Shown here: positions 19,254 to 28,252 of the stretch, one piece after another | Layout of the letters: each line of letters opens with the position of its first letter | Position numbering within the stretch: position 1 is the first letter of the stretch | Origin: Cytobacillus depressus | Lineage (GTDB): Bacteria; Bacillota; Bacilli; Bacillales; Cytobacillaceae | NCBI RefSeq assembly: GCF_008923245.1 | Contig: NZ_WBOS01000002.1 | Coordinates: forward strand, 496,001 to 560,000 | Reading direction: 5' to 3' | DNA: 64,000 nucleotides | Made by a program: the position numbers and the translations under genes | The notes under the pieces: model-generated | Databases searched by the model: none | Told to the model about the DNA's origin: nothing | What the model saw: the letters and a program-made list of their open reading frames with translations, nothing else

Positions 19254-20569
19254 TTCTTCCCCAAGTCATTAAACAACTTGATCAAATAGATTCATTTAAA
19301 CGATATGGCCGGGTTAAAAGAGTCGTTGGGTTGATGATCGAATCACAGGGACCGCCTGAAAGCTCAATTGGTGATGTTTGCTATATTCATGTTGGTCATA
19401 AGCGAAAAAGGACAATTCCTGCAGAAGTAGTTGGTTTCAAAAATGAAGAAGTGATCTTAATGCCATATACGGCATTGAATGACATTTCACCAGGTAGTCT
19501 AGTGGAGGCAACAGCTAGGCCATTAGAGATCAAAGTAGGTACCCAATTAATTGGTTCAGTTATTGATTCTACTGGTCTTCCGCTTGATGGAAGCTCCTTG
19601 CCAAAAGGACTTTCATCCGTACCTACTGAGCAAGACCCGCCGAATCCAATGCAAAGACCTCCTATTTCTTCTTCAATCGAAGTAGGAGTTCGGATGATTG
19701 ATAGTTTATTGACAGTCGGCAATGGGCAGAGGGTCGGCATATTTGCCGGAAGCGGTGTTGGAAAAAGTACTTTGCTAGGGATGGTTGCAAGGAATACAAA
19801 GGCAGATTTAAATGTCATAGCACTAATCGGTGAGCGTGGAAGAGAGGTCCGTGAATTTATTGAACGGGACCTAGGTCCTGAAGGCTTGAGCCGTTCAATT
19901 GTTGTCGTAGCTACATCAGATCAACCGGCATTAATGAGAATTAAAGGTGCGTATACAGCGACAGCCATTGCCGAATACTTCAGGGATAAAGGCTTAAACG
20001 TCATGTTGATGATGGATTCGGTCACAAGGGTAGCAATGGCACAAAGGGAAGTAGGGCTTGCGATCGGTGAGCCGCCGACAACGAAAGGATATACACCTTC
20101 TGTCTTCGCCATTTTGCCGAAGCTGCTTGAGAGAACTGGCACAAACGAAAAAGGATCTATTACCGCCTTTTACACCGTTTTAGTCGATGGTGATGATATG
20201 AATGAGCCAATTGCAGATACCGTTCGCGGGATTTTAGACGGCCACTTTGTTCTTGACCGTTCACTTGCAAATAAAGGTCAATATCCCGCAGTAAATGTTT
20301 TAAAAAGCGTGAGCCGGGTTATGAACAATATTGTTCCTCATGAACATATTAGAGCTGCAGAAAAATTAAGGGAAGCATTGAGCACATATATGAATGCTGA
20401 GGATTTAATTAATATTGGTGCCTATAAAAGAGGCTCTTCTGCTGAAATTGACGAAGCAGTGAGGCTTTATCCGAGTATTATTTCTTTCTTAAAACAAGGA
20501 ACACATGAAAAGGTTTCCTTTCAGGAAAGTATTGACCAATTATTTAATCTTGTCGGGAAAGGAGATTAA
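19250..20569 (+). CDS. fliI: Flagellum-specific export ATPase FliI
   Basis: Hexameric F1-beta-like ATPase of the flagellar type III export apparatus. 439 residues. Walker A is GIFAGSGVGKSTLLGM, with DSVTRVAMAQREVGLAIGEPP downstream, the FliI/F1 signature. ATGA overlap with fliH indicates translational coupling. The catalytic glutamate region GERGREVREFIERD is intact. Confidence 0.98.
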   Translation: MILPQVIKQLDQIDSFKRYGRVKRVVGLMIESQGPPESSIGDVCYIHVGHKRKRTIPAEVVGFKNEEVILMPYTALNDISPGSLVEATARPLEIKVGTQLIGSVIDSTGLPLDGSSLPKGLSSVPTEQDPPNPMQRPPISSSIEVGVRMIDSLLTVGNGQRVGIFAGSGVGKSTLLGMVARNTKADLNVIALIGERGREVREFIERDLGPEGLSRSIVVVATSDQPALMRIKGAYTATAIAEYFRDKGLNVMLMMDSVTRVAMAQREVGLAIGEPPTTKGYTPSVFAILPKLLERTGTNEKGSITAFYTVLVDGDDMNEPIADTVRGILDGHFVLDRSLANKGQYPAVNVLKSVSRVMNNIVPHEHIRAAEKLREALSTYMNAEDLINIGAYKRGSSAEIDEAVRLYPSIISFLKQGTHEKVSFQESIDQLFNLVGKGD

Positions 20570-20574
20570 TTTTC

Positions 20575-21018
20575 ATGCAATACCAATTCAAATTTGAAAA
20601 AATCCTCTCGATTAAAGAGCGAGAAAAGGATGAAGCCTTTAATATTTATAACCAATCGGTGAAAAGATTTGAAACGGCTGCTGAAAAATTATATGAACTC
20701 CTTAAAAAAAAAGAGGATTTAGAAGCTTATCAATCTTCAAGACTAGTAAATGGGCTAGCTGTTCAAGAAATTAGACATCATCAGCATTTCATTCATCAAT
20801 TAGAAAAAACAATTGAGCATTATCAGCAAATTGTAATTAATGCTCGAAGTCATATGAATTTTCAACAGGAAAAGTTTTTGGAGAAAAATGTTGAAGTTAA
20901 AAAATATGAAAAGATTAAAGAAAAAGACTTGTCAAATTATGCTGAAAACGTAAGGCTGCTTGAGGGCAGGCAAATGGATGACATCTCGATCCAGCATTTT
21001 ATGAATCGGGGAAATTAG
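20575..21018 (+). CDS. fliJ: Flagellar export chaperone FliJ
   Basis: 147-residue antiparallel coiled coil, similar to the F1 gamma stalk, that interacts with FliI and FlhA. The whole protein is helical, with an N-terminal QFKFEKILSIKEREKDEA motif typical of FliJ. It follows fliI by five bases with GGAGAT as ribosome site. Confidence 0.94.
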   Translation: MQYQFKFEKILSIKEREKDEAFNIYNQSVKRFETAAEKLYELLKKKEDLEAYQSSRLVNGLAVQEIRHHQHFIHQLEKTIEHYQQIVINARSHMNFQQEKFLEKNVEVKKYEKIKEKDLSNYAENVRLLEGRQMDDISIQHFMNRGN

Positions 21019-21026
21019 GTGGTAAA

Positions 21027-21629
21027 GTGGACAAAGCAATAGAAGAAAAAGATGCGCAAAAAACTTCTAGGTTCCAAGGCTTCATATATATTATTCTTAT
21101 TCCGCTGTTATTTGCTATTACAGTAGTTCTTATTGTGATGACCATTCTAGGGGTGAATATTTTTGAAGTGGCAAAGGAATACGGGCAAAAAGTTCCGTTT
21201 GTTTCTTCTATGTCTAATGAAGAAAATCCGAAATCAATCGAAGTTCTCGAATCAAAAATGATTGATTTAGAAGCGGAGATAAAAGACAGAGAAGCGAAAA
21301 TAACGAAGCTTGAATCGCAATTAGAGAGTAAAGACGAGGAAATTACGCAAATTCAATTAGAGATGGAACGGCTAGAAGGGGAAATTATCGAATTAACAGC
21401 AATGAAAGAAGAAAATAAACGCGCCTTCAAGGACATAATCAAAACTTATGAAACCATTTCGGCAAAAAAAGCTGCTCCAATTTTATCGCAAATGGGTGAA
21501 GAAGAAGCGCTCAGAATTTTATCAAGCATTAAGTCTGACACCCTAGCTGCAATCATGGAAAAAATGGCGCCAGAGGATGCAGCTCGATATACGGAGCTGT
21601 TAACAACAAGTGATGAAGCGGGTCAATAA
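21027..21629 (+). CDS. ylxF: YlxF, membrane-anchored MotE-like protein
   Basis: 200 residues with a GTG start after GGTGG. One transmembrane helix lies at about 17-40 (FIYIILIPLLFAITVVLIVM). A coiled coil of about 75 residues (LESKMIDLEAEIKDREAKI onward) follows. The C-terminal domain is MgtE-N/MotE like (KAAPILSQMGEEEALRILS, MEKMAPEDAARYTELL). Position between fliJ and fliK is that of ylxF in B. subtilis. Family members are linked to stator or export function; the exact role here is not known. Confidence 0.85.
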   Translation: MDKAIEEKDAQKTSRFQGFIYIILIPLLFAITVVLIVMTILGVNIFEVAKEYGQKVPFVSSMSNEENPKSIEVLESKMIDLEAEIKDREAKITKLESQLESKDEEITQIQLEMERLEGEIIELTAMKEENKRAFKDIIKTYETISAKKAAPILSQMGEEEALRILSSIKSDTLAAIMEKMAPEDAARYTELLTTSDEAGQ

Positions 21630-21674
21630 ATTGGCTCCTATTTTTAAGCAGCCGAATAGAAAGGGGGTGAAAAT

Positions 21675-22928
21675 ATGCAGGTAGGAGTAATTAATTCGAT
21701 TGTTTCAAAAGTTGGAAATTCCGCTCTGAATAAAAAAAGTGCAAATGGATTTGCTTCCTTAATATCAGGTTCCATGGGGAGTGGAGCGAGTCTTCAAAAT
21801 GTAATGGTTAAAAGTGAAGCTTCGAAAGAATTATCGAATAATGAGCTGTATGAATTACGGCAATTTTTGCAAATAAATAATATTTTCGACTTAGATAATG
21901 GGATGGAGCTTTTAAACGAGTCCGCAAAAAGTGATGCTGACATGATTAATCTTATTGCTGGACAATTAAATGTATCCCACGAAGAGCTTTTTCAGCTACT
22001 CAACACATTTTATCTTAACTTTGATAAGAGTAAGCAAAATGATATACCAGAAAACGTTAGCGAAGATGATCCAAATGCTATCTCATTAGAAATGGTTCTT
22101 TCCTTATTTCAATCAATTACTGCTGTTCAAAAGCAATATATGAATATTGAACCGAATGCAGATTTTAGAAATGCAATGAAAGCTATTAAGCTTTTTGAAT
22201 TATTATCAGCACAACATGACTCATTGCCAAATCAATTAAAGCTGAAAGAATTTATGAGAAACATGAATGAACAGCTTGAAAGGGCATTAGATGGTTCGAG
22301 TACATTTGATCGAGGAGAATTCGCTAAGAAAACTTTTCGCGACCTTGCAGCCGAATTGAAGGGAAATCAATTAGCAGGTACTGAAAAGTTAGGGGAACAT
22401 ATTGCGAAATCGTTAAATAAGACAGAACCTATTCATCATCAAGGATTTATCCAATTTCAGCAATTTACCAAACCTGAACAGCTATCTTTATTATCTAGTT
22501 CCGGCAGGGCTGTTTCAGCTGAGCAACTTTATGAGCAATTTGAAGCGATTCTCTCTAAAAGTCAATTCATGAAAAGTGGTGGGACGCAAAGGCTGTTCAT
22601 TAAGTTAAATCCAGAGCATCTCGGATCATTAAGAGTCGAATTAATACAAAAGGATGCAACCATTATTGCACGTATTCTGACATCAACATCAAACGCCAAG
22701 GAAATGATGGAATCTCACTTGAACGGTTTAAAACAAGCATTCCAAACACAAAACATACAGGTGGAAAGAATTGAGATTTCCCAAGCATTAGCCCAACAGG
22801 AACGCAACTTAAATCGTGAGCAGCATCAAGGTCAGGAAAGGCAGCAGGAGAGGGAGGAACAGCAAGAAAAAAACTCTGCTGATTTTACCCATTCGTTCGA
22901 AGAAGCACTTCTTAATACAGAAGCTTAG
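21675..22928 (+). CDS. fliK: Flagellar hook-length control protein FliK
   Basis: Molecular ruler that terminates hook growth. 417 residues. The N-terminal two thirds is low in conservation. The C-terminal Flg_hook domain begins about 290, with LFIKLNPEHLGSLRVELIQ and NAKEMMESHLNGLKQAFQTQNI. The last 45 residues are a Gln/Glu-rich tail (EQHQGQERQQEREEQQEK), a common FliK feature. The start ATG follows AAAGGGGGTG. A FlhB partner is encoded downstream in the same operon. Confidence 0.93.
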   Translation: MQVGVINSIVSKVGNSALNKKSANGFASLISGSMGSGASLQNVMVKSEASKELSNNELYELRQFLQINNIFDLDNGMELLNESAKSDADMINLIAGQLNVSHEELFQLLNTFYLNFDKSKQNDIPENVSEDDPNAISLEMVLSLFQSITAVQKQYMNIEPNADFRNAMKAIKLFELLSAQHDSLPNQLKLKEFMRNMNEQLERALDGSSTFDRGEFAKKTFRDLAAELKGNQLAGTEKLGEHIAKSLNKTEPIHHQGFIQFQQFTKPEQLSLLSSSGRAVSAEQLYEQFEAILSKSQFMKSGGTQRLFIKLNPEHLGSLRVELIQKDATIIARILTSTSNAKEMMESHLNGLKQAFQTQNIQVERIEISQALAQQERNLNREQHQGQERQQEREEQQEKNSADFTHSFEEALLNTEA

Positions 22929-22940
22929 GTGTGATATTAA

Positions 22941-23576
22941 ATGACAAATACGATTGATTCAACTTTAATGCTATCAAGCTATCAAAAAGAACAACGGAAA
23001 ACAGGATCGGATATTTTAGGAAAAGATGATTTCTTGAAAATCTTAATGGTTCAGCTGCAAAACCAGGATCCAATGAACCCAATGCAGGATAAAGACTTTA
23101 TCGCACAAATGGCCACTTTCTCGACTTTAGAGCAGATTACAAATATGGGAAAAACAATGGAGAAATTTGTGAAGGTCCAAGAGGAAAGTCAATTAATCGC
23201 CTACAATCAATTTGTCGGCAGAGAAATTACATGGCATAAAATATCTGATTCAAAGGAGTTTGGACAAGCTCCAAAAATTGAAGAAGGTACGGGAAAAGTA
23301 GCATCTATTCAATTTAAGGATAATAATGTGCTGTTTATTTTAGAAGACGGCACGAAGCTAGAACCGGGCAATATTTCGCAAATAAATGAAACTTCTAAAG
23401 AAAATGCAATGGTTCAAGCAAGTATGATGATTGGTCGGTCAATTACATACCTAGCCGACAAAACGGAAAAAGTGGCGATTGTCAAGTCTGTTTCATTCAA
23501 GGACGGAAAAGTCCTTTATCAATTAGATGATGATCGGACAACAATTACGGCATCACAAATAACAAAAATAGAATAA
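22941..23576 (+). CDS. flgD: Flagellar hook-assembly cap protein FlgD
   Basis: Scaffold for hook polymerisation. 211 residues, longer than the B. subtilis protein (about 140). The conserved N-terminal part is KDDFLKILMVQLQNQDPMNP and MATFSTLEQITNMG. The extra C-terminal half contains two similar beta repeats: GREITWHK with GTGKVASIQFKDNNVLFILEDG, and GRSITYLA with VAIVKSVSFKDGKVLYQLDD. This looks like a duplicated small SH3/tudor-like module. Confidence 0.94.
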   Translation: MTNTIDSTLMLSSYQKEQRKTGSDILGKDDFLKILMVQLQNQDPMNPMQDKDFIAQMATFSTLEQITNMGKTMEKFVKVQEESQLIAYNQFVGREITWHKISDSKEFGQAPKIEEGTGKVASIQFKDNNVLFILEDGTKLEPGNISQINETSKENAMVQASMMIGRSITYLADKTEKVAIVKSVSFKDGKVLYQLDDDRTTITASQITKIE

Positions 23577-23591
23577 TGAGAAGGTGATTGA

Positions 23592-23981
23592 ATGGATAAA
23601 ATGATGTTTCATCCGCTTCAATCAAAAGCCGTCATAAACCCTAAGGTTAGACCATTAAAACAACAGATACAAAATAATCATAAATTTGCTACGCATCTGC
23701 AAACGGCATTGCAGCCAAATGGAAAATTAGTTGTGAGTAAACATGCGCAGGAGCGGATACAGCAAAGAGGTATACATATTAATGAAGCTCATTGGAAGCA
23801 AATTGCAGATAAGGTTCTCGAAGCCAGACAAAAGGGTGTAAATGAATCACTTGTATTACTTAAAAATGCTGCATTAATTGTCAGTGCAAAAAACAATACA
23901 GTGATCACAGCCATGGATCGAGAGGAAGCCCGAACACAAATCTTTACGAATATTAATGGCACGATTTTACTAGATCAATAA
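23592..23981 (+). CDS. TIGR02530-type flagellar operon protein
   Basis: 129 residues between flgD and flgE. The C-terminal half carries the family core VSKHAQERIQQRGIHINEAHW and the strand-rich LVLLKNAALIVSAKNNTVIT with a closing DQ. I recognise it as the small protein found between flgD and flgE in many Firmicutes; biochemical function is not known. The start ATG follows GAAGGTGAT. The 76-base gap to flgE contains a small imperfect hairpin near 23983-24008. Confidence 0.75.
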   Translation: MDKMMFHPLQSKAVINPKVRPLKQQIQNNHKFATHLQTALQPNGKLVVSKHAQERIQQRGIHINEAHWKQIADKVLEARQKGVNESLVLLKNAALIVSAKNNTVITAMDREEARTQIFTNINGTILLDQ

Positions 23982-24057
23982 TAAGGCTGGACCTTCGTAA
24001 GGAAGCCTACGCTGCGGAATGAATGAAGCAGCTACATACGAAAGGAGCAATTTTTAA

Positions 24058-25248
24058 ATGCTACGTTCAATGTATTCAGGAATTAGTGGAATGAAAAACT
24101 TTCAGACGAAGCTTGATGTTATCGGCAATAATATCGCTAACGTAAATACAGCGGGGTTTAAGAAGGGGCGTGTGACGTTTAAAGACACGATGAACCAAAT
24201 GGTAGCAGGTGCTAGTGCTGCGACTGAAAATCGTGGAGGAACAAACCCAATGCAGGTCGGTCTCGGGTCTACATTAGCAACTATTGATACCATTCATACA
24301 GGGTCTAGTTTACAAACAACTAATCGTACTCTTGATTTAGGAATTGATGGAGATGGTTACTTTGTTGTTAAAGATGGTCAACAAACATTTTATACAAGAG
24401 CTGGAAATTTTTATTTAGATGATAATGGAACTCTTGTAAATGCAGATGGTCTAAAAGTACAGTCTTATAATAAAGGTTTACTTGAAGATATTAAGGTAAA
24501 TGTGAATGCAACCCTACCTCCATTGGCAACAGATGAAATAAAGTTGGAAGGTAGTCTGCCTAATCCGGTAGATGTTTTAGCTGGTGCAACAAGTGATGTG
24601 CAGCAAATGAAGGTTGTAGATTCTAGTGGTGTTGAACATACATTAGATTACCAATATGTTGAGAACAGTGGGGCTTGGGAAATTCATTTTTCAAACCAAA
24701 TGGCAAACCCGCCTGTAGGAGCACAAGTTATTCCATTAACTTATACTGCAGGTAATACACCACCATATACAAGCAATCCTCTTGATTTGACAACGCTTGG
24801 ACTTCCAACAGGGACTGTCAATATAAATGTGGAGAATTTGAAACAAGAGGGCGATTCTATTACAGCCCAAGCAAGTCCTAATGGAAATTTATTAGGGAAA
24901 TTAGAAAGCTTTAGTATTGGTCCTACAGGCGAAGTAAATGGTGTTTATTCAAATGGTTTGATTAGAAGTCAAGGTATTATAGCGTTGGCGAAGTTTAGTA
25001 ATACTTCAGGATTATTGAAAGCTGGTAATAATTTATTCCAAGCAACAATAAATTCGGGAACTCCAAGTATTAATGTTCCCGGAGACGGAAGAGGGACAAT
25101 CGCACCAGGTACTCTTGAAATGTCCAACGTCGACCTTTCCGAAGAGTTCACAGAAATGATCACCGCCCAACGCGGTTTCCAAGCAAACACAAGAATTATC
25201 ACAACATCAGACGAAATTTTACAAGAATTAGTTAACCTAAAACGATAG
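24058..25248 (+). CDS. flgE: Flagellar hook protein FlgE
   Basis: Structural subunit of the hook, 396 residues compared with about 264 in B. subtilis. The axial-protein N-terminus is MLRSMYSGISGMKNFQTK with the motif DVIGNNIANVNTAGFKK, and the C-terminus is VDLSEEFTEMITAQRGFQAN and ITTSDEILQELVNLKR. The middle (about 150-330) is extra, Gly/Thr/Asn rich and less conserved, like the exposed D2 domain of longer hooks. The codon use in that part looks more AT-rich than in the flanks. Start ATG 24058 follows AAAGGAG. Confidence 0.96.
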   Translation: MLRSMYSGISGMKNFQTKLDVIGNNIANVNTAGFKKGRVTFKDTMNQMVAGASAATENRGGTNPMQVGLGSTLATIDTIHTGSSLQTTNRTLDLGIDGDGYFVVKDGQQTFYTRAGNFYLDDNGTLVNADGLKVQSYNKGLLEDIKVNVNATLPPLATDEIKLEGSLPNPVDVLAGATSDVQQMKVVDSSGVEHTLDYQYVENSGAWEIHFSNQMANPPVGAQVIPLTYTAGNTPPYTSNPLDLTTLGLPTGTVNINVENLKQEGDSITAQASPNGNLLGKLESFSIGPTGEVNGVYSNGLIRSQGIIALAKFSNTSGLLKAGNNLFQATINSGTPSINVPGDGRGTIAPGTLEMSNVDLSEEFTEMITAQRGFQANTRIITTSDEILQELVNLKR

Positions 25249-25260
25249 GCAAGGGAGGGA

Positions 25261-25292
25261 CAGGGCCTTAAACGATTAAACTTAAGGCCCTG
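25261..25292 (+). promoter_or_regulatory. Strong hairpin separating the swrD Shine-Dalgarno from its start
   Basis: A perfect eleven base pair stem (CAGGGCCTTAA/TTAAGGCCCTG) with a ten-base loop. The only good ribosome site (GGGAGGG, 25253-25259) lies just 5' of it, and the swrD TTG starts 8 bases 3' of it. There is no following T-run, so it is not a standard terminator. It may bring the ribosome site close to the start, as discussed in the findings. Confidence 0.7.
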
Positions 25293-25300
25293 AAAATAAC

Positions 25301-25522
25301 TTGATTAAGGTAACTCGGCTAAATGGCAAGCCTTTTACACTAAATGCAGTGTTTATCGAAACAGTAGAATCATTTCCGGATACGACAATCTCCTTAACAA
25401 ATGGGCGGAAATATGTTGTGAAGGAAACAGAGGATTTTGTTTGTAAGCTCGTAAAGGAATTCTATCAATCTGTCAGCCTTCTCGGGCAACAGCAAATGGG
25501 AGAAAGAGAGAATGAAGAATAA
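25301..25522 (+). CDS. swrD: Swarming motility protein SwrD (YlzI/FlbD family)
   Basis: 73-residue protein. The N-terminus MIKVTRLNGKPFTLNA is the conserved start of FlbD/SwrD, so the TTG at 25301 is the real start despite having no ribosome site within 40 bases. In B. subtilis SwrD increases flagellar motor torque and is needed for swarming. The 3' end overlaps fliL by eleven bases. It contains the pattern FPDTTISLTNGRKYVV typical of the family. Confidence 0.9.
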   Translation: MIKVTRLNGKPFTLNAVFIETVESFPDTTISLTNGRKYVVKETEDFVCKLVKEFYQSVSLLGQQQMGERENEE

Positions 25523-25940
25523 TAAGCTAATCATGATTATGTTAATTTTGCTTGTTGCCATCACCCTTGTTGGTGCTGTTGCCGTTATTATCGTCAAACA
25601 GCTGAATGATCAATCGGGAACAAAAGAGCCAACAATTGATGAAGTTTTAAAGGCATCATTGGATGTTCCACAAATTACTACTAATTTAGCAAGCAATGAT
25701 TTTATTCGTATTTCATTTAAAATCCAAACGGATAGCAAAAAAACAAAAGAGGAATTAGAAAAAAGAGATTTTCAAGTGAAAGATATTATTATCCAAGAAT
25801 TATCCGAAATGAAAGCTGAAGATATTCAAGGAAAAGACGGCCAAAGCCAATTAAAAGAGGATTTAAAAGCGAAAATAAATCAGATTTTACATAAAGGCAA
25901 GATAGAAAAAGTATATATTACTGAAAATCTCCTCCAATAG
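25512..25940 (+). CDS. fliL: Flagellar basal-body-associated protein FliL
   Basis: Single-pass membrane protein near the stator. 142 residues. The transmembrane helix is at about 4-29 (LIMIMLILLVAITLVGAVAV). The extracytoplasmic FliL/SPFH-like domain contains FIRISFKIQTDSKKTKEELEKRD with RDFQVKDIIIQELSE and ends KVYITENLLQ. It starts inside swrD with a Shine-Dalgarno (GAGAAAGAGAG) there. Confidence 0.94.
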   Translation: MKNNKLIMIMLILLVAITLVGAVAVIIVKQLNDQSGTKEPTIDEVLKASLDVPQITTNLASNDFIRISFKIQTDSKKTKEELEKRDFQVKDIIIQELSEMKAEDIQGKDGQSQLKEDLKAKINQILHKGKIEKVYITENLLQ

Positions 25941-25985
25941 AATTCAATATTAAAATAAATAGTCAATAAACGGAGGTGAGATTTC

Positions 25986-26987
25986 ATGTCGGCAGAAGTT
26001 CTATCACAGAGCGAAATAGATGCTCTTCTTTCTGCATTATCAACTGGAGAAATGGATGCAGACGAACTGAAAAAAGAGCAGACTGAGAAAAAGGTAAAGG
26101 TTTATGATTTTAAAAGGGCTCTTCGATTTTCAAAGGATCAAATTAGAAGTTTAACGAGAATACACGAGAACTTTGCTCGGCTGCTGACAACCTTCTTTTC
26201 AGCTCAATTGAGAACTTATGTGCAAATAACGGTTGCATCAGCGGATCAAATTCCTTATGAAGAATTTATACGATCAATCCCGAAAATGACGATTTTAAAT
26301 GTTTTTGAGGTGCCTCCATTGGATGGAAGAATCCTAATGGAAGTTAACCCGAACATCGCATATGCCTTATTAGATCGGATGATGGGCGGGAAAGGCTCAA
26401 GTATTAATAAAGTTGATAATTTAACAGAGATTGAAACAAAGATCATGTCAGCTACTTTTGAACGTGCATTCGAAAATTATATGGAAGCATGGAGTACGAT
26501 TGAAGAAATTGATCCAGAGTTAATGGATTTTGAAGTAAATCCGCAATTTTTGCAAATGGTTTCGCCGAATGAAACAGTTGTTGTGATCTCATTAAATACA
26601 ACAATTGGAGAAACGAGCGGCATGATGAATATTTGTATTCCACATGTCGTTCTAGAGCCAATCATTCCAAAGTTATCAGTCCATTATTGGATGCAAACGG
26701 AAAAAAAAGAAAGAGTTCCAGAGGAATTAGAAAGATTAGAAAAGCATATTCAGCAAGCAGAAGTTCCGATAATAGGGGAACTTGGTACGTCCGAAATTAG
26801 CATTCAAGATTTTCTTATGCTAGATATTGGCGATGTCATTGAACTAAATAGGCTGATTGAGCAGCCTCTGCTAATCAAGGTTGGTGACATACCAAAATTT
26901 ATCGGACAGCCAGGCAAAGTAAACAAAAAGCTTGCTATTCAAATTTTAGACACTGTGAAAGGGGGAGATGACGATGATGAGCGATGA
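25986..26987 (+). CDS. fliM: Flagellar motor switch protein FliM
   Basis: Rotor component and CheY-P receptor. 333 residues. The N-terminal CheY-binding peptide is LSQSEIDALLSAL; the central CheC-like domain carries the FliG-binding region. The C-terminal SPOA domain contains LGTSEISIQDFLMLDIGDVI and PLLIKVGDIPKFIG. The ATG follows CGGAGGTGA. It overlaps the start of fliY. Confidence 0.98.
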   Translation: MSAEVLSQSEIDALLSALSTGEMDADELKKEQTEKKVKVYDFKRALRFSKDQIRSLTRIHENFARLLTTFFSAQLRTYVQITVASADQIPYEEFIRSIPKMTILNVFEVPPLDGRILMEVNPNIAYALLDRMMGGKGSSINKVDNLTEIETKIMSATFERAFENYMEAWSTIEEIDPELMDFEVNPQFLQMVSPNETVVVISLNTTIGETSGMMNICIPHVVLEPIIPKLSVHYWMQTEKKERVPEELERLEKHIQQAEVPIIGELGTSEISIQDFLMLDIGDVIELNRLIEQPLLIKVGDIPKFIGQPGKVNKKLAIQILDTVKGGDDDDER

Positions 26988-28233
26988 TATGCTTTCACAA
27001 GATGAAATCGATGCTCTATTACGTGGGGGAGACGATGATGATCTTGAATTAATAGATGATAATCTAAACGTTGAAGATTACTTATCTTTAATGGAGCAGG
27101 ATGCTTTAGGAGAGGTCGGAAACATTTCATTTGGAAGCTCTGCAACGGCATTGTCTACCTTACTTAATCAAAAGGTAGAAATTACTACACCATCTGTTTT
27201 AATAATCCAGCAAAAAAGACTGCAGGAGGAATTCCCGCATCCATATGTTGCGATTCAAGTTAGTTATACAGAAGGATTTTCAGGAAGCAATTTACTTGTA
27301 ATTAAACAATCAGATGCTGCCATTATTGCTGATCTTATGCTTGGAGGAGATGGAGAAAATCCTGCTGACCTAATGGGAGAAATTCAGTTAAGTGCTGTCC
27401 AGGAAGCAATGAATCAAATGATGGGATCAGCGGCAACATCTATGTCCACTATTTTTAGTAAAAGAGTCGATATCTCTCCACCAACGATTGATATCTTAAA
27501 TGTTTCACAAGGTGAAGGAACTGATCGAATTCCAGGTGAGGATATTCTCGTGAAAATTTCCTTCCGCTTAAAAATTGGTGAATTAATCGATTCAAATATT
27601 ATGCAGCTTTTGCCGCTTCAGTTTGCCAAAAGTCTCGTCAATGAATTGTTAAATCCAAGCGAAACAACTGAAGAAATTAATAATAAAGTAGAAACTATCT
27701 CTGCCGGGCAAGATCACTTTGCAGCAATGGCGGATAAACAGCCTATACCTGCAAATTCAATGTCACAGGAATATGATCAAATGTCCCACTCATATCCAGA
27801 AAGGGAAATGGTTTTAGCCCAAACAGCTCAACAAGCTTATTATCCGCCACCGCAAAATATGAGTCATCAGGGACCACAGCATTTTGGCTCAACAATGCCT
27901 GGCGGCGCACAGCCGACTGTACAACCTGCAGTATTTTCGAATTTTGAACCATATTCACTTCAGGAGTCTGAATCAAAAAATTTAAATATGCTGCTAGATA
28001 TTCCGTTACAAGTTACGGTTGAGCTAGGGCGTACGAAACGGTCTGTGAAAGAAATACTTGAACTATCAACTGGGTCTATTATTGAGCTGGATAAACTCGC
28101 GGGTGAGCCTGTTGATATTCTTGTAAACAATCGCCTAATTGCGCAAGGCGAAGTAGTAGTGATTGACGAAAACTTCGGAGTAAGAGTTACAGACATTATT
28201 AGTCAAAGTGACCGCATTAAAAAACTTAAATAA
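26974..28233 (+). CDS. fliY: Motor switch phosphatase FliY
   Basis: CheY-P phosphatase and switch component unique to FliN-fused types. Start set at ATG 26974 or 26977, 6-9 bases after GGGGGAG; the in-frame ATG 26968 abuts that site. 419 residues. N-terminal CheY-binding motif LSQDEIDALLRGG; two CheC-type active sites (DALGEVGNISFGSSA and SAVQEAMNQMMGSAA). A linker of about 100 residues is rich in Gln/Pro/Met. The C-terminal FliN domain runs from DIPLQVTVELGRTKRSVKE. Confidence 0.95.
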   Translation: MMSDDMLSQDEIDALLRGGDDDDLELIDDNLNVEDYLSLMEQDALGEVGNISFGSSATALSTLLNQKVEITTPSVLIIQQKRLQEEFPHPYVAIQVSYTEGFSGSNLLVIKQSDAAIIADLMLGGDGENPADLMGEIQLSAVQEAMNQMMGSAATSMSTIFSKRVDISPPTIDILNVSQGEGTDRIPGEDILVKISFRLKIGELIDSNIMQLLPLQFAKSLVNELLNPSETTEEINNKVETISAGQDHFAAMADKQPIPANSMSQEYDQMSHSYPEREMVLAQTAQQAYYPPPQNMSHQGPQHFGSTMPGGAQPTVQPAVFSNFEPYSLQESESKNLNMLLDIPLQVTVELGRTKRSVKEILELSTGSIIELDKLAGEPVDILVNNRLIAQGEVVVIDENFGVRVTDIISQSDRIKKLK

Positions 28234-28252
28234 AAGTACGGAGGTTATTAAA

